Positions 24,184 to 33,800 of a stretch of 45,463 nucleotides of DNA are shown piece after piece (within the stretch, counting starts at the first letter, position 1; the number at the start of each line of letters is the position of its first letter). Under the pieces are notes generated by a model. The model was not told the DNA's origin. It worked only from the letters and a program-made list of their open reading frames with translations, and did not search any database. The DNA comes from CAZDQL01 sp964507325 (lineage in GTDB: Bacteria > Planctomycetota > UBA1135 > GCA-002686595). A program made the position numbers and the translations under genes. The stretch is from NCBI GenBank assembly GCA_964507325.1, contig CAZDQL010000052.1, positions 1 to 45,463 on the forward strand. The letters are read 5' to 3'.

Positions 24184-26880
24184 TCAGCGCCCGCGGGTCA
24201 TGCTCGGGCGCTCCTCACGCGGGACCTTGGTGGAGGGCTTGACCGGGAGCGGCTCGCGCTCCGGCTCCGGCTCTTCCACGTTCGGGAACTGGGTGGCAGC
24301 GCTCGCCTCGGCCTCTTGGGTCAGCTGCTGGCGGCGAATCGCGTAGTGTTCGAGGGCCTGCTCCATCAGGGCCATCGTCGCCTCGTTGGCCGTGAAGTCC
24401 GGGTTCAGGATCCCGTTCTCCACCAGGATCTGGCGGTAGGACTCGGGGTACTGGGTGCCGAAGGGCACGCCGCTCTCCAGCGGCAGGTAGGAGATGTTGT
24501 CGGCGATCAGGTTCTCGCCCAGATCCTCGTACCCGCGGCGCACGCCGTTCACGAAGTAGTCGAACTCGACGTCGACGTCGCTCTTTACGACGATCTCGTT
24601 CAGGTCACGGTGCTCGACCCAGAGCTCTGCGCGTGCACCGACGGCGGTCAGCTGCACGGTCATCCTCTCGTCGATCGAGACCAGGCGGAAGACCTCGGGC
24701 ACCGGGATGATCGCCAGGCCGTCCACCGTGCGGGAGGTGCCGCGGAAGTAGGTACCGGACTCGTTGCCCTCCAGGCACACCATCCGCACCTCTTTGAGGG
24801 GGTTGGTGGGGTGGGGGTTGATGAAGTACTTGGCGCCGCTGCCGCCGAACCCACCGGAGGCGTAGACGCCGAAGGAGGTCGGGGAGCTGGTCTGGCCCAC
24901 CACGGCGCGGGCGTCGCCGGTGGTGTTGAAGTGGCGAGCCCAGAGAGCGTAGCTGCCCTGGACATCGCTGTACGCGCGGATGCCATCGTACAGCCCGCGG
25001 CTGTCGCCGAAGACCGAAGCGGCGCTACCCACGGCCATCGCGCCGTAGGCCGACGAGCCGAGTTCGCAGTAGTTGGTGGTCGGAGAACCGGAGAACTCAC
25101 CGCGCACGCCGACGCCGTTGGAGTGGCCCACGACGCCGTAGTTGTCGGTGTCGGAGGCGCCGGTGGAGATGCCGACCACACCGATCTCGTCACCCGACCA
25201 GTCGGCGGTGGTGACACCGTCGAAGTCGGTGGCGCCCTGGGTTCCGAGGTAGCCGTTGGTGGGACCGAAGCCACCGTCGCCCTTCACCTCCCAGTCGCTG
25301 CTGCCGCCGTCGCCGAAGGTCGCCTCGCTGGTGCCCACGACGTCGCCGGTGATGGTCAGGGTCCCGGAGAGGGGGGTGACGTCGTCGGCGTTCACGATGC
25401 CGTCCACGTTGAGATCCCCGTTCACGCCCAGGTCGTCCCACATGCGGACGTTGCCGAGGTTGTCGGCTTCCATGAACAGGGAGTCGGAGGTGAAGAAGAA
25501 CAGGCCATGATCGCTCCGAGTTCCCACCTGACCGACATCGTAGGCTCCCTCGCGGGCGGTCACGACCATCTCGACGAAGGTCCCGGGTGCGCCCACGATC
25601 TCGTCCTTGAGGGTGATCCAGGCCTGCTCGGTGCTGTCGGCGGCCTCCTCGATCGTCAGGTCCGATTCACTGGCCGGTCCGCCGGGGACGGTGGTCCCGA
25701 TGCCCACGTGCCCGTCGGTGGTCACGTCCAGGCTGCCGAAGTCGGGATCGATCTTGGTGCCCTGGATGCCCGCAGCGGCGTTGACGTGGGAATCGAGGAC
25801 CACCCCGTTGGCGAGCTCGCTCGAGCCCACCGAGTTCGAGGCCAGGTCCGACGCGGTGATGCTGCCGTTGGCGATGTCCGCGCCGGTGACCGGCAGGACC
25901 GCGAAGGCCGAGGAGTCGTACCCGTCGAGGAGATCCGCGTTCAGGTTCGGACACACGGAAGTCGAGGCCGCCACGATCGGCGGTCCAACGCCCACCATGG
26001 AACGGAACTGGTCGGCGAAGACGTCACCGGCCACCTCGAGCCGCGCGCTGGGCGAGGTCGTGCCGAGACCCACGTAGCCCGTCCCCGACTCCACGAACCA
26101 GTCGCTCGAGATCGGGTAGAGCATCCCCAACGTGGGATCGCTGGAGGCCATCAGGCACACCCCGGGCACGGCCTGGTCCTTGACGAAGTGGGCACAGATC
26201 GGCTGGTAGTCCGGAGTCGGCACCCGGCCCCCGGAGGGTCCCCCACCGATCGCAGGCACACCGGCGTTGGCCCGCGCCTGGTCGACCGAGGTGGGGCGCA
26301 GCGTCCCGAGCGGCGGAGCGACGCGGGGAGCCAAACCCAGGTCCAGCTTCTCGAAGCGGCCCTCTCCGTCGGAGCGGTAGACGAGGTCGTCCAGCTCCGT
26401 CACCAGTTGCAGGTCCAGGTTGCCGTCCCCGTCCACGTCGCGCCAGGTGGCGTCCAGCGGCTGGGCGTAGGCGGGCAGGCCCGAGGTCTGGGTGTGATCC
26501 GCGAAGGTCCCGTCCTCGAGCTGTACGTAGAGGCGGCTCACCCCGCGCCAGGCGGCCAGGTAGAGGTCCGCCCGGCCGTCGCCGTCGGCGTCGCCCCAGG
26601 CGGCCAGGTGGTGGCCCTGCAGATCGGCGAGCCCAGCTCGCTCGGTGACGTCGACGAAGCGACCGTCACCCTGGTTGTGGAGCAGGCGCCCCGATCCGTC
26701 GGGCTGGACGACGTAGGCGTCCTCGAGCCCGTCGGCGTCGTAGTCCCCCCACCAGACGCTGGTCAGGGGATAGGGAGCGTAGCGCGCCTCCTCGGCGAGC
26801 AGAGTGCCCTCCGATTTGGCGGCGAAGGAAGTGGTGGCGGCCGCGGTCGTGGCCAGCAGCCAGAGAGGAATGCGCTTCAT
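24184..26880 (-). CDS. Secreted VCBS/FG-GAP and tail-fibre-like chimeric protein
   Basis: 898 residues from the ATG at 26880 (MKRIPLWLLATTAAATTSFA, signal peptide). Residues about 40-170 carry three FG-GAP/VCBS-type calcium motifs (GDYDADGLEDAY, GDADGDGRADLY, RDVDGDGNLDLQ). From about 265 the protein is like phage tail fibres and related bacterial surface proteins: VGLGTTSPSARLEVAGDVF, NLNADLLDGYDSSAF, ITASDLASNSVGSSELANG, then repeats such as NYGVVGHSNGVGVRGEF. Residues about 675-785 form a conserved terminal beta-domain (KYFINPHPTNPLKEV, YFRGTSRTVDGLAIIPVPE, VQLTAVGARAELWV, DVEFDYFVNGVRRG) usual in such proteins. A charged Glu/Pro-rich tail ends it. Probably a trimeric surface fibre. No S74 peptidase Ser/Lys pair is identified. 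A 13-bp stem terminator follows. Confidence 0.82.
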   Translation of the reverse strand: MKRIPLWLLATTAAATTSFAAKSEGTLLAEEARYAPYPLTSVWWGDYDADGLEDAYVVQPDGSGRLLHNQGDGRFVDVTERAGLADLQGHHLAAWGDADGDGRADLYLAAWRGVSRLYVQLEDGTFADHTQTSGLPAYAQPLDATWRDVDGDGNLDLQLVTELDDLVYRSDGEGRFEKLDLGLAPRVAPPLGTLRPTSVDQARANAGVPAIGGGPSGGRVPTPDYQPICAHFVKDQAVPGVCLMASSDPTLGMLYPISSDWFVESGTGYVGLGTTSPSARLEVAGDVFADQFRSMVGVGPPIVAASTSVCPNLNADLLDGYDSSAFAVLPVTGADIANGSITASDLASNSVGSSELANGVVLDSHVNAAAGIQGTKIDPDFGSLDVTTDGHVGIGTTVPGGPASESDLTIEEAADSTEQAWITLKDEIVGAPGTFVEMVVTAREGAYDVGQVGTRSDHGLFFFTSDSLFMEADNLGNVRMWDDLGVNGDLNVDGIVNADDVTPLSGTLTITGDVVGTSEATFGDGGSSDWEVKGDGGFGPTNGYLGTQGATDFDGVTTADWSGDEIGVVGISTGASDTDNYGVVGHSNGVGVRGEFSGSPTTNYCELGSSAYGAMAVGSAASVFGDSRGLYDGIRAYSDVQGSYALWARHFNTTGDARAVVGQTSSPTSFGVYASGGFGGSGAKYFINPHPTNPLKEVRMVCLEGNESGTYFRGTSRTVDGLAIIPVPEVFRLVSIDERMTVQLTAVGARAELWVEHRDLNEIVVKSDVDVEFDYFVNGVRRGYEDLGENLIADNISYLPLESGVPFGTQYPESYRQILVENGILNPDFTANEATMALMEQALEHYAIRRQQLTQEAEASAATQFPNVEEPEPEREPLPVKPSTKVPREERPSMTRGR

Positions 26881-27057
26881 GGCGGTTTGCCCTGTTGAAT
26901 GGTTCTTGTGGGGTCCGAGCGGGCTCTCTCTCGTGCCCGTCGTGGGGTCTCTCCCGCCGACCGGCGGATCTTCTGGCGGGGCGGTCTTTTTTTGCCGGCC
27001 CGGGTTCCGGGCGCGCCTCCGCTCCCAGAAGCGGCCTTTACAATGCGATTGGTCCCC
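26881..27057. promoter_or_regulatory. Divergent region before the sigma-factor gene, with competing hairpins and T7 run
   Basis: On the plus strand, GACCG (26959-26963) can pair with CGGTC (26982-26986) and is followed by seven T (26987-26993), a terminator-like form. CCCGCC (26953-26958) can instead pair with GGCGGG (26975-26980), and CCGCC with GGCGG (26963-26967). TACAAT (27039-27044) is a good -10 hexamer 13 nt before the ATG at 27058. Because this hexamer overlaps an earlier ATG at 27043, the later start is preferred. Confidence 0.4.
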
Positions 27058-27648
27058 ATGCTCCCCACCACGACCTCGGCGCTCCTCAGCTCCCTCCTCG
27101 ACGAGGACCCCCAGCGCGCCGACGGCACTTGGGCGGAGTTCGACGCCCGCTGCCGGCCGGTCCTGCGGGGTTTCGCCCGCCGGCTGGCCCTCGGCGAGGA
27201 GGATGCCCGGGACCTGGCCCAGGACGTCCTGGTCACCTTCGTCGAGGAGTACCGCGCCGGGCGCTACGACCACGCCCGCGGACGGCTGCGCTCCTGGCTC
27301 TTCGCCATCGCCCGCGCCCGCGTGGCGCGCTACAAGCGCGGGCAGCACCGCGCCGCGATCGCCCGCGGCGAGTCGATGCTGGCGACCCTTCCCGACGAGG
27401 ACCGCCTGGGAGAGCTCTGGGACCAGGAGTGGCGCAGGGCGATCCTGCGCGAGGGCTTGCGCCACCTGCGCTCCAGCTCGCGGCTCGAGGAGGGCACCCT
27501 GGCGGTCTTCGAGGCCCTGGTGCTCGAGGGCCGCGCTCCGGAGGAGGTGGCGGCCGAGCGCGGCCTCTCCACCGCGTCCGTCTACACGGCCAAGTTCCGC
27601 GCCATGGAGCGCCTGCGCGAGATCCTGGCCCGCCTCGACGAGGACTGA
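27058..27648 (+). CDS. ECF-type RNA polymerase sigma factor
   Basis: 196 residues from ATG 27058 (MLPTTTSALLSSLLDEDP). Region 2 is visible as FARRLALGEEDARDLAQDVLVTF (helix contacting core RNA polymerase and the -10 element) with GRLRSWLFAIARARV. Region 4 is visible as APEEVAAERGLSTASVYTAKFRAMERLREIL, a helix-turn-helix for the -35 element. The linker of 60 residues between them is somewhat long. It belongs to the ECF groups typical of planctomycetes, which are linked to Ser/Thr kinases instead of membrane anti-sigma factors. The kinase gene follows 2 bp after the stop, which strongly suggests that phosphorylation controls it. TACAAT lies 13 nt before the start. Confidence 0.87.
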   Translation: MLPTTTSALLSSLLDEDPQRADGTWAEFDARCRPVLRGFARRLALGEEDARDLAQDVLVTFVEEYRAGRYDHARGRLRSWLFAIARARVARYKRGQHRAAIARGESMLATLPDEDRLGELWDQEWRRAILREGLRHLRSSSRLEEGTLAVFEALVLEGRAPEEVAAERGLSTASVYTAKFRAMERLREILARLDED

Positions 27649-27650
27649 TC

Positions 27651-30600
27651 GTGAGCGCGGACCCCGAAGACCTCGACCCGAAGATCGCTGAGTACCTGCG
27701 GTCCGTGGCTCCGGGGCGCGAGCTCGAGGCCTACCGGGAGCGCCTGGAGGAGCACGACGCCCTGGCGGCGGAGCTCTCCGCCCTGGCGTCCTCCTCCGAC
27801 GTCGCCCCGCACGGGGGCCTGGAGGGGTACCGCTTCGAGGAGGAGCTCCACCGCGGTGGCCAGGGAATCGTCTACCGCGCCTTCCAGCACTCCACCAAGC
27901 GCCAGGTGGCGATCAAGCTCCTGCACGACGGCCTGATCTCCCCCCGCCACCTGCGTCGTTTCCAGCGCGAGATCGAGCTGGTCGCCACCCTCGATCACCC
28001 GAACATCGCCACCGTCCACGACAGCGGAACCACCTCCGAGGGCTGGCCCTTCCTGGTGATGGAGCTGATCGAGGGGGTACCCGCCGACGGCCACCTGCAG
28101 CGCCAGCCGGGGGGGGCCGAGCGCTCGACCCGGGCCCTGGTCGGCCTGTTCGTGAAGATCGCGCGGGCGGTCCACTACGCCCACCAGCGCGGGATCCTGC
28201 ACCGCGACCTCAAGCCGGCGAACATCCTGGTGGACGCCGAGGGGGAGCCGCACATCCTCGACTTCGGGCTGGCGGTCGCGGTGGAGAGGGACGTCGCCGG
28301 GGACCGCTCGCGTTTGACGCGCACCGGGGAGTTCATGGGGACCCTGGCCTATGCATCGCCCGAGCACGTGTGTGGCGAGCCCGAGGAGATCGACGTGCGC
28401 TCCGACGTCTACTCCCTGGGCGTGATTCTCTACGAGCTCCTCTCGGGGACTTCCCCCTACCCGGTGGACGGCCCCATGATCGAAGTGATGCAGGCCATCC
28501 AGGAGACCCCGCCCCGACCGCTCAGCGCCCTGCGGCGGGAACGCTCGCGGCGCGGCACCTCGGTCTCGAGCGGCATGGCGGGCGTGAACCGCGAGCTCGA
28601 CACGATCGTGCACAAGGCGCTCGCCAAGGAGAAGTCGCGCCGTTACCAGAGCGCGGGTGAGCTGGCCCTCGACCTGGAGCGCCTGCTCGAGGGGCGCCCG
28701 GTCATGGCGCGCGGCGACAGCACCTGGTACCTGTTGCGCAAGTCGCTTCAGCGACACAAGGTCGGGGCCTTCGCCGCGGCGGTGAGCGTCCTGGCACTGG
28801 CGATCGCAGCCGTGGTGTCCCTCCTGGCCCTGGACCGCGCCCAGGAGGAGGCGGTGCACGCCTCCAATCAGGCCACCAAGTCGGAGGAGATCGTGGACGT
28901 CCTGCGAGGCATCCTCTTCTCGATCGCTCCCAGCGAGGCGCGCGGACGCACGGTGACCGTGCGGGAGCTGCTCGACGGCGCGTCGGCGGTCCTCGATCCC
29001 GCTGGTATGAGCTCCCCCGAGGCGGCCTACGAGCTGCACCAGATCCAGGGGCACACCTACGCGCTGCTCGACCTGCCGGCCCAGGCGGAGGCCCATCTGA
29101 GCCTGGCCGAGGAGCTGGCGCGTTCCACCTTCGGCGACGCCAGCCCACAGCTCGCCGCCACCCTGATCGAACGCGGGCAGGCCCTGAACCGCCTCTCCCG
29201 CTTCCCGGAGGCGGAGCGGGCGGCGCGCGAAGCCCTGCAGGTCCTGGCGCTCCTCGAGGAGCGCGATCCCTTCACCGAGGGCAAGGCCGCCGCGATCATC
29301 GCCTCCTCCCTGGGGTCACGGGGGGACGTGCGAGGAGCCACGCAGTGGCTCACCACCGCGCGCGCGGCTATCGCCGAGGTCCACGGCCCCGACAGCCTTG
29401 CGGTGGCAGACGTCGTCCTGATGCAGGGGGAGCTCTGCCACCGCCGCGGCGACCTGGAGCGCGCGGAGGAGTCCTGCGCCGAAGCGGCGGCGATTCTCGA
29501 GCGTGGCGGCAACTCGGAGAGCACCCTGGGGGCGAGCGTTCAAGTCCTGCTGGGGAAGGTGGAGCGGTCCCGCGAGAACCCGGCGGCGGCCAAGCCGCAC
29601 TTCGAGAGGGCGCTCGAGCTCTACGAGGCGCTGCACGGTGCCGAGCACCCGCGAACGGTGGGGACGCGGGTCTACCTGGCCCTGAACACGCAGCGCATGG
29701 GGGGCTTCGATGCGGTCGAAGCGGAGTTCCGCCAGCTCCTGGAGCTGGTCGCGACCCTGGAGACGTCCAACCTCGACACGGCGGAGGCCAAGAACCGCCT
29801 GGGCGTCCTGGCCATGGACGCCGGCGAATTCGTGCAGGCCAGGGAGCTCTTCGAGGAGGCCCTGACGATCTACGACGCGGTCCAGACGGAGCGCACCTTC
29901 GGACGCAACGCGGTGCACGGCAACCTCGGATGGTGTCTCCTGCGCCTGGGGCTCGACGCGGAGGCGGAGCGCGCCTGCTCGGAGGCGATCGAGACCGTGC
30001 AGAGGCTCATGGGCGAAGGGACCCCAGCGGAGGGGGTCTACCGCTCCCAGCTCGCCTGGACCCACATCGGTCAGGGCCGGGTCACCATGGCGCTGGAGGA
30101 GTCCGAGCGAGCCCTGGCGATCTTCCGTGAGCGCCTGGGGAGCCATCGCCTGCGCACGATCGAGACGCTGAACGACCTGGGTCTCTTCCAGTTCCTGGCC
30201 GGTGAGTACACCCAGGCGGAAGAGACGCTGCGCGAGGCACTGGAACAGCACGAGCGACACCACGGTGAAGTCGGGGTCGAATACGCCGCCACCCTGCAGC
30301 GCCTCGGGGACCTCTTCCGGGAGGCCGGCAGGCTGCCGGAAGCGATCGAGTACCTCGAGCGCTCCATCGCCATGCGCCGCGACCTCCTGGGCCCCTCCCA
30401 CCCGGACTTGGCGGAGTCGCTGAATGGCTACGGCATGGCCCGCTACTACCGCGGGGACCGGGAGGAGGAGGTGCGCGAGCTCTTCCTGGAAGCCCTGGAG
30501 ATCATGCGCGCCCAGGGGGAGCACTACGCGCGCACCCCCAACGCGCTCTCCAACCTGGGGGCCTGGGCCCTGTCGCGGGAGCGGGACGAGGAGGCCGCGA

Positions 30601-30878
30601 TCCGTTACTTCGACGAGGCGATCGACCTCGGTCGGCGAACCGGAGCGAAGAACCAACCCCAGTTCGGCGTGCTGCTAGCCAACCGCGGCTTCCTGCACCA
30701 GCACCACGGAGAGTACGCGCAGGCGATCGACCTCTTCGAACGCGCCTACGCCCGCGTGACCGCCAACCCTCGCGTTCGGAATCCGATGGCCCCCACGATC
30801 CTGGACATGCTCATCGACGCCTGCCGGGAAGGAGGGCGCGAGGACCTGGTGGAGCGCTACGAGGCACTGAAGGAGTAG
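27651..30878 (+). CDS. Transmembrane Ser/Thr protein kinase with TPR sensor domain
   Basis: 1075 residues from GTG 27651, 2 bp after the sigma gene. The kinase domain spans about residues 55-345: glycine loop LHRGGQGIVYRAF, Lys89 in QVAIKLL, catalytic HRDLKPAN with Asp186 and Lys188, DFG with Asp204 (ILDFGLAVAVE), and YASPEHV. These residues are all intact, so it should be active. A single membrane helix (about 371-393, VGAFAAAVSVLALAIAAVVSLLAL) follows. The remaining 680 residues are TPR repeats of the kinesin-light-chain style, on the extracytoplasmic side. The short N-terminus (DPKIAEYLRSVAPGRELEAY) resembles an anti-sigma-like docking region. Likely role: sense a periplasmic signal via the TPRs and control the ECF factor. 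Confidence 0.92.
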   Translation: MSADPEDLDPKIAEYLRSVAPGRELEAYRERLEEHDALAAELSALASSSDVAPHGGLEGYRFEEELHRGGQGIVYRAFQHSTKRQVAIKLLHDGLISPRHLRRFQREIELVATLDHPNIATVHDSGTTSEGWPFLVMELIEGVPADGHLQRQPGGAERSTRALVGLFVKIARAVHYAHQRGILHRDLKPANILVDAEGEPHILDFGLAVAVERDVAGDRSRLTRTGEFMGTLAYASPEHVCGEPEEIDVRSDVYSLGVILYELLSGTSPYPVDGPMIEVMQAIQETPPRPLSALRRERSRRGTSVSSGMAGVNRELDTIVHKALAKEKSRRYQSAGELALDLERLLEGRPVMARGDSTWYLLRKSLQRHKVGAFAAAVSVLALAIAAVVSLLALDRAQEEAVHASNQATKSEEIVDVLRGILFSIAPSEARGRTVTVRELLDGASAVLDPAGMSSPEAAYELHQIQGHTYALLDLPAQAEAHLSLAEELARSTFGDASPQLAATLIERGQALNRLSRFPEAERAAREALQVLALLEERDPFTEGKAAAIIASSLGSRGDVRGATQWLTTARAAIAEVHGPDSLAVADVVLMQGELCHRRGDLERAEESCAEAAAILERGGNSESTLGASVQVLLGKVERSRENPAAAKPHFERALELYEALHGAEHPRTVGTRVYLALNTQRMGGFDAVEAEFRQLLELVATLETSNLDTAEAKNRLGVLAMDAGEFVQARELFEEALTIYDAVQTERTFGRNAVHGNLGWCLLRLGLDAEAERACSEAIETVQRLMGEGTPAEGVYRSQLAWTHIGQGRVTMALEESERALAIFRERLGSHRLRTIETLNDLGLFQFLAGEYTQAEETLREALEQHERHHGEVGVEYAATLQRLGDLFREAGRLPEAIEYLERSIAMRRDLLGPSHPDLAESLNGYGMARYYRGDREEEVRELFLEALEIMRAQGEHYARTPNALSNLGAWALSRERDEEAAIRYFDEAIDLGRRTGAKNQPQFGVLLANRGFLHQHHGEYAQAIDLFERAYARVTANPRVRNPMAPTILDMLIDACREGGREDLVERYEALKE

Positions 30879-30887
30879 GGTGTCGCC

Positions 30888-33800
30888 ATGCGCCACCCCG
30901 TCTCCGTCACCCTGGGCGTCCTGTGGATCCTGGCCGGGACGTCCTCCGCCTCCACGAATGAGCTGCGCATCGGCCCCGCGCCGGAGCACGCGGTGGAGGT
31001 CGTCTCCGAGGGGGTGGCCCTCCTGCGCTCGCCGCGGGAGGGGCTCTGGAGCGTGGCGACCGGCTCGGAAGGGGATTGGCCGTCGGCGTGGAGCCACGCC
31101 CATCCCACCCGGGTGGAGGAGGTCGGGGACTGGACCGTCCTGCACGGCGAGCTCGAGCTCGAGGCGGGGCGCCTCGAGGTGCGCGACGCCTACCGCGAGG
31201 AGCGCGGGTGGGTCCGCGGCCTGCGGCGCTTCACCTGGCGAGGAGAGGCACCCCTCGAGCGCTGCCACCTGGCGCTGCGCTGGACAGCCCCCGGATCGGC
31301 GGGGGCGCGACCCCTGCTGCCGGGGATCAACTACTACGGCAACCCCTCCGGCGGGCGTCAGCCCGATCGGGTGCCGCTGTTCGGTGGAGCTCCGGAGGAG
31401 TGGGCCCTCTACGAGGAGCACCGCTACCCGATGCCCTTCGCCTGCGTCGAGTGGGGCGAGCCGGGGGCGCTCTTCGGCGCGGCGCTGCACACCCTCCCCT
31501 CCCGCGTGCGGGGGGGACGACACGCGGACCAGTGGTGGTCCCTGGGACTGCGCGGCGTGGAAGGGGCGCTCGAACTGGTCGCCCTCTCCGGTGCCTGTGC
31601 CACCAACGGCGAGCGCAACGTCGTCAAGGCGCAGCAGGGCCGGCGCATGGACTACCCCGAGGCCTGGATACGCCTGCGCCCCGGGGAGGTGATCGAGAAG
31701 ACCTTCTTCCTGCAGGCCTTCCCCGTGGCCGAGGCGGGCTCCGCCTTCGAGGCCCCCACGCAGGCGGCGTTGGAGCTGCACCGGCCCTACGAGCTGGCGG
31801 CACTTCCGAGCCTGGCCACCATCCTCGAGCGCAAGCTGGCCTTCGCCGAGTCGCGCTTCCGCGACGGCCCCGGTGCGCCCGGCTTCGAGATGTACCCCGA
31901 GTGGGTGGAGGGAACCCACTACGTGATGGGCTGGTGCGGACAGGCGGCGGCGGCGCCCTACGCCTACCTCGTGCTGGCGGAGCGCCGGGGGGACGCGGCG
32001 CTGGTGGAGCGAGCGGCGCGCGCCCTGGACCACCTCGCGACCTCACCCTTCGACGAGCACGGCTTCCTGGTGCGCTACGACGCGGAGAGCGACCACTGGA
32101 GCGGCCAGGACCCCGTCTCCCAGGGGCAGGGGATGGAGAACTTCGCCCTGGCGATCGAAGCCGCGCGGCGTCTGGGAGGAGTCGACACCTCCCGCTGGGA
32201 GGCCTTCCTGCGGCGCGCCTGCGCAGTGCACGCAGAGCGCATCCTGGCGCCGGGGTGGCGGCCGCGGTCGACCGCCGAGGCCTTCCTCGTCTCCCCCCTC
32301 CTGCACGGCGCGCGCCTCTTCGACTCCGAGCGCTTCCGTCGCGCGGCCCTCTTCGCCTGCGAGCACTACGCCGAGCGACACTCGAGCATGGTCGAGCCCT
32401 ACTGGGGGGGCACCCTCGACGCCTCCTGCGAGGACAAGGAGGGTGCCTGGGCGGCGCTGCAGGCTTTCCTGGCGGCCTACGAGGACGGCGGCGAGGCTCG
32501 CCACCTGCGCTGGGCCGAGCACGCGCTGAACGTCATGCTCACCTACGTCGTCGTGTGGGACGTGGAGATGCCCCCCGGGCGCCTCGCGGACCACGCCTTC
32601 CGCTCCCGCGGATGGACGGCGGTGTCACCCCAGAACGAGCACCTGGACGCCTACGGCGTGCTCGCCACCCCGGCGGTCTACCGCATGGGTCGCCACCTGA
32701 ACCGGCCGGAGCTCACGCGGTTGGCGGCGGTCATGTACCGCAGTTGCGGGCAGCTGATCGACCCCTACGGCAGCCAGGGGGAGCAGATCCAGCAGACCAA
32801 CTACGCCCAGCAGGGGGACATGAGCGACCTCTTCGCCCTGCGCGGCCAGTACAGCGAAGGATGGACCGTCTTCTGGATCACCGCCCACTTCCTGGTGGCG
32901 GCCGCCCAGTTCGAGGAGCTGGACGTGGACCTCGACGCCCTGGACTCCCCCGGTGAGCGCACGGCTCCCGCGCCCCTCTTCCGCGATCCCGTCTTCGACG
33001 GCGCGGCGGACCCCGTCCTGGTCTGGAACCGCGCGCGGGGCACCTGGTGGATGCTCTACACGCAGCGCCGCGCGAAGCTCGACCTTCCGGGCGTCGAGTG
33101 GTGCCACGGCACCGAGATCGGCGTGGCGGAGTCCCGCGATCTGGGCAACACCTGGGACTACCGGGGCACCCTGGATCTGTCCGCCCACGACGAGGCCTAC
33201 TCCTTCTGGGCGCCGGACGTGGTCGAGCACGGCGGCCGGTACCACCTCTTCGTGAGCTACGTGCCGGGGATGCACGCCGATTGGAGCGGGGAGCGCCACA
33301 TCCTGCACTACCGCTCCCGCGACCTCGTGCACTGGGACGCGGCGGAGCGGATCGAGCTGGGCTCCGAGCGCTGCATCGACCCGAGCGTCGTGCGCACCCC
33401 CTCCGGACGCTGGCGCATGTGGTTCAAGGACGAGGGCCGCGCCAGCGCCACCCTGGCCGTGGAGAGCGACGATCTGGAGACGTGGACCGCGGTGGCGGAT
33501 CCGGGCGTGTCACGGCTCTACGGGGAGGCGCCGAAGGTCTTCCACTTCGCGGGTTGCCACTGGATGCTCAAGGACCCGAACGACGGTCTCGACGTCTACC
33601 GCTCCGTCGACCTGGAGCAGTGGGAGTACCAGGGAAAGATCCTCGACCGGCCGGGGCGCCGCAACGACGACGGTTCGATCGGCAAGCACGCGGACGTGGT
33701 CGTCTCCGGTGGGCGCGCCTTCGTCTTCTACTTCACGCACCCCGAAGGGCAGGACTATCCCTTGCGAGATGGGATCATGCCGCGGGTGGCGCGACGCAGC

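Noticed and set aside
26881..27465. Extension of the tail-fibre-like protein upstream to 27465
   Set aside because: It runs antisense through the sigma-factor gene and would destroy the signal peptide at 26880.
26895..27650. Extension of the kinase frame upstream through the sigma gene
   Set aside because: It overlaps the sigma factor out of frame; GTG 27651 directly after the sigma stop fits coupled translation.
28261..28400. Possible inactive kinase (pseudokinase)
   Set aside because: Lys89, Asp186, Lys188 and Asp204 are all present in normal motifs.
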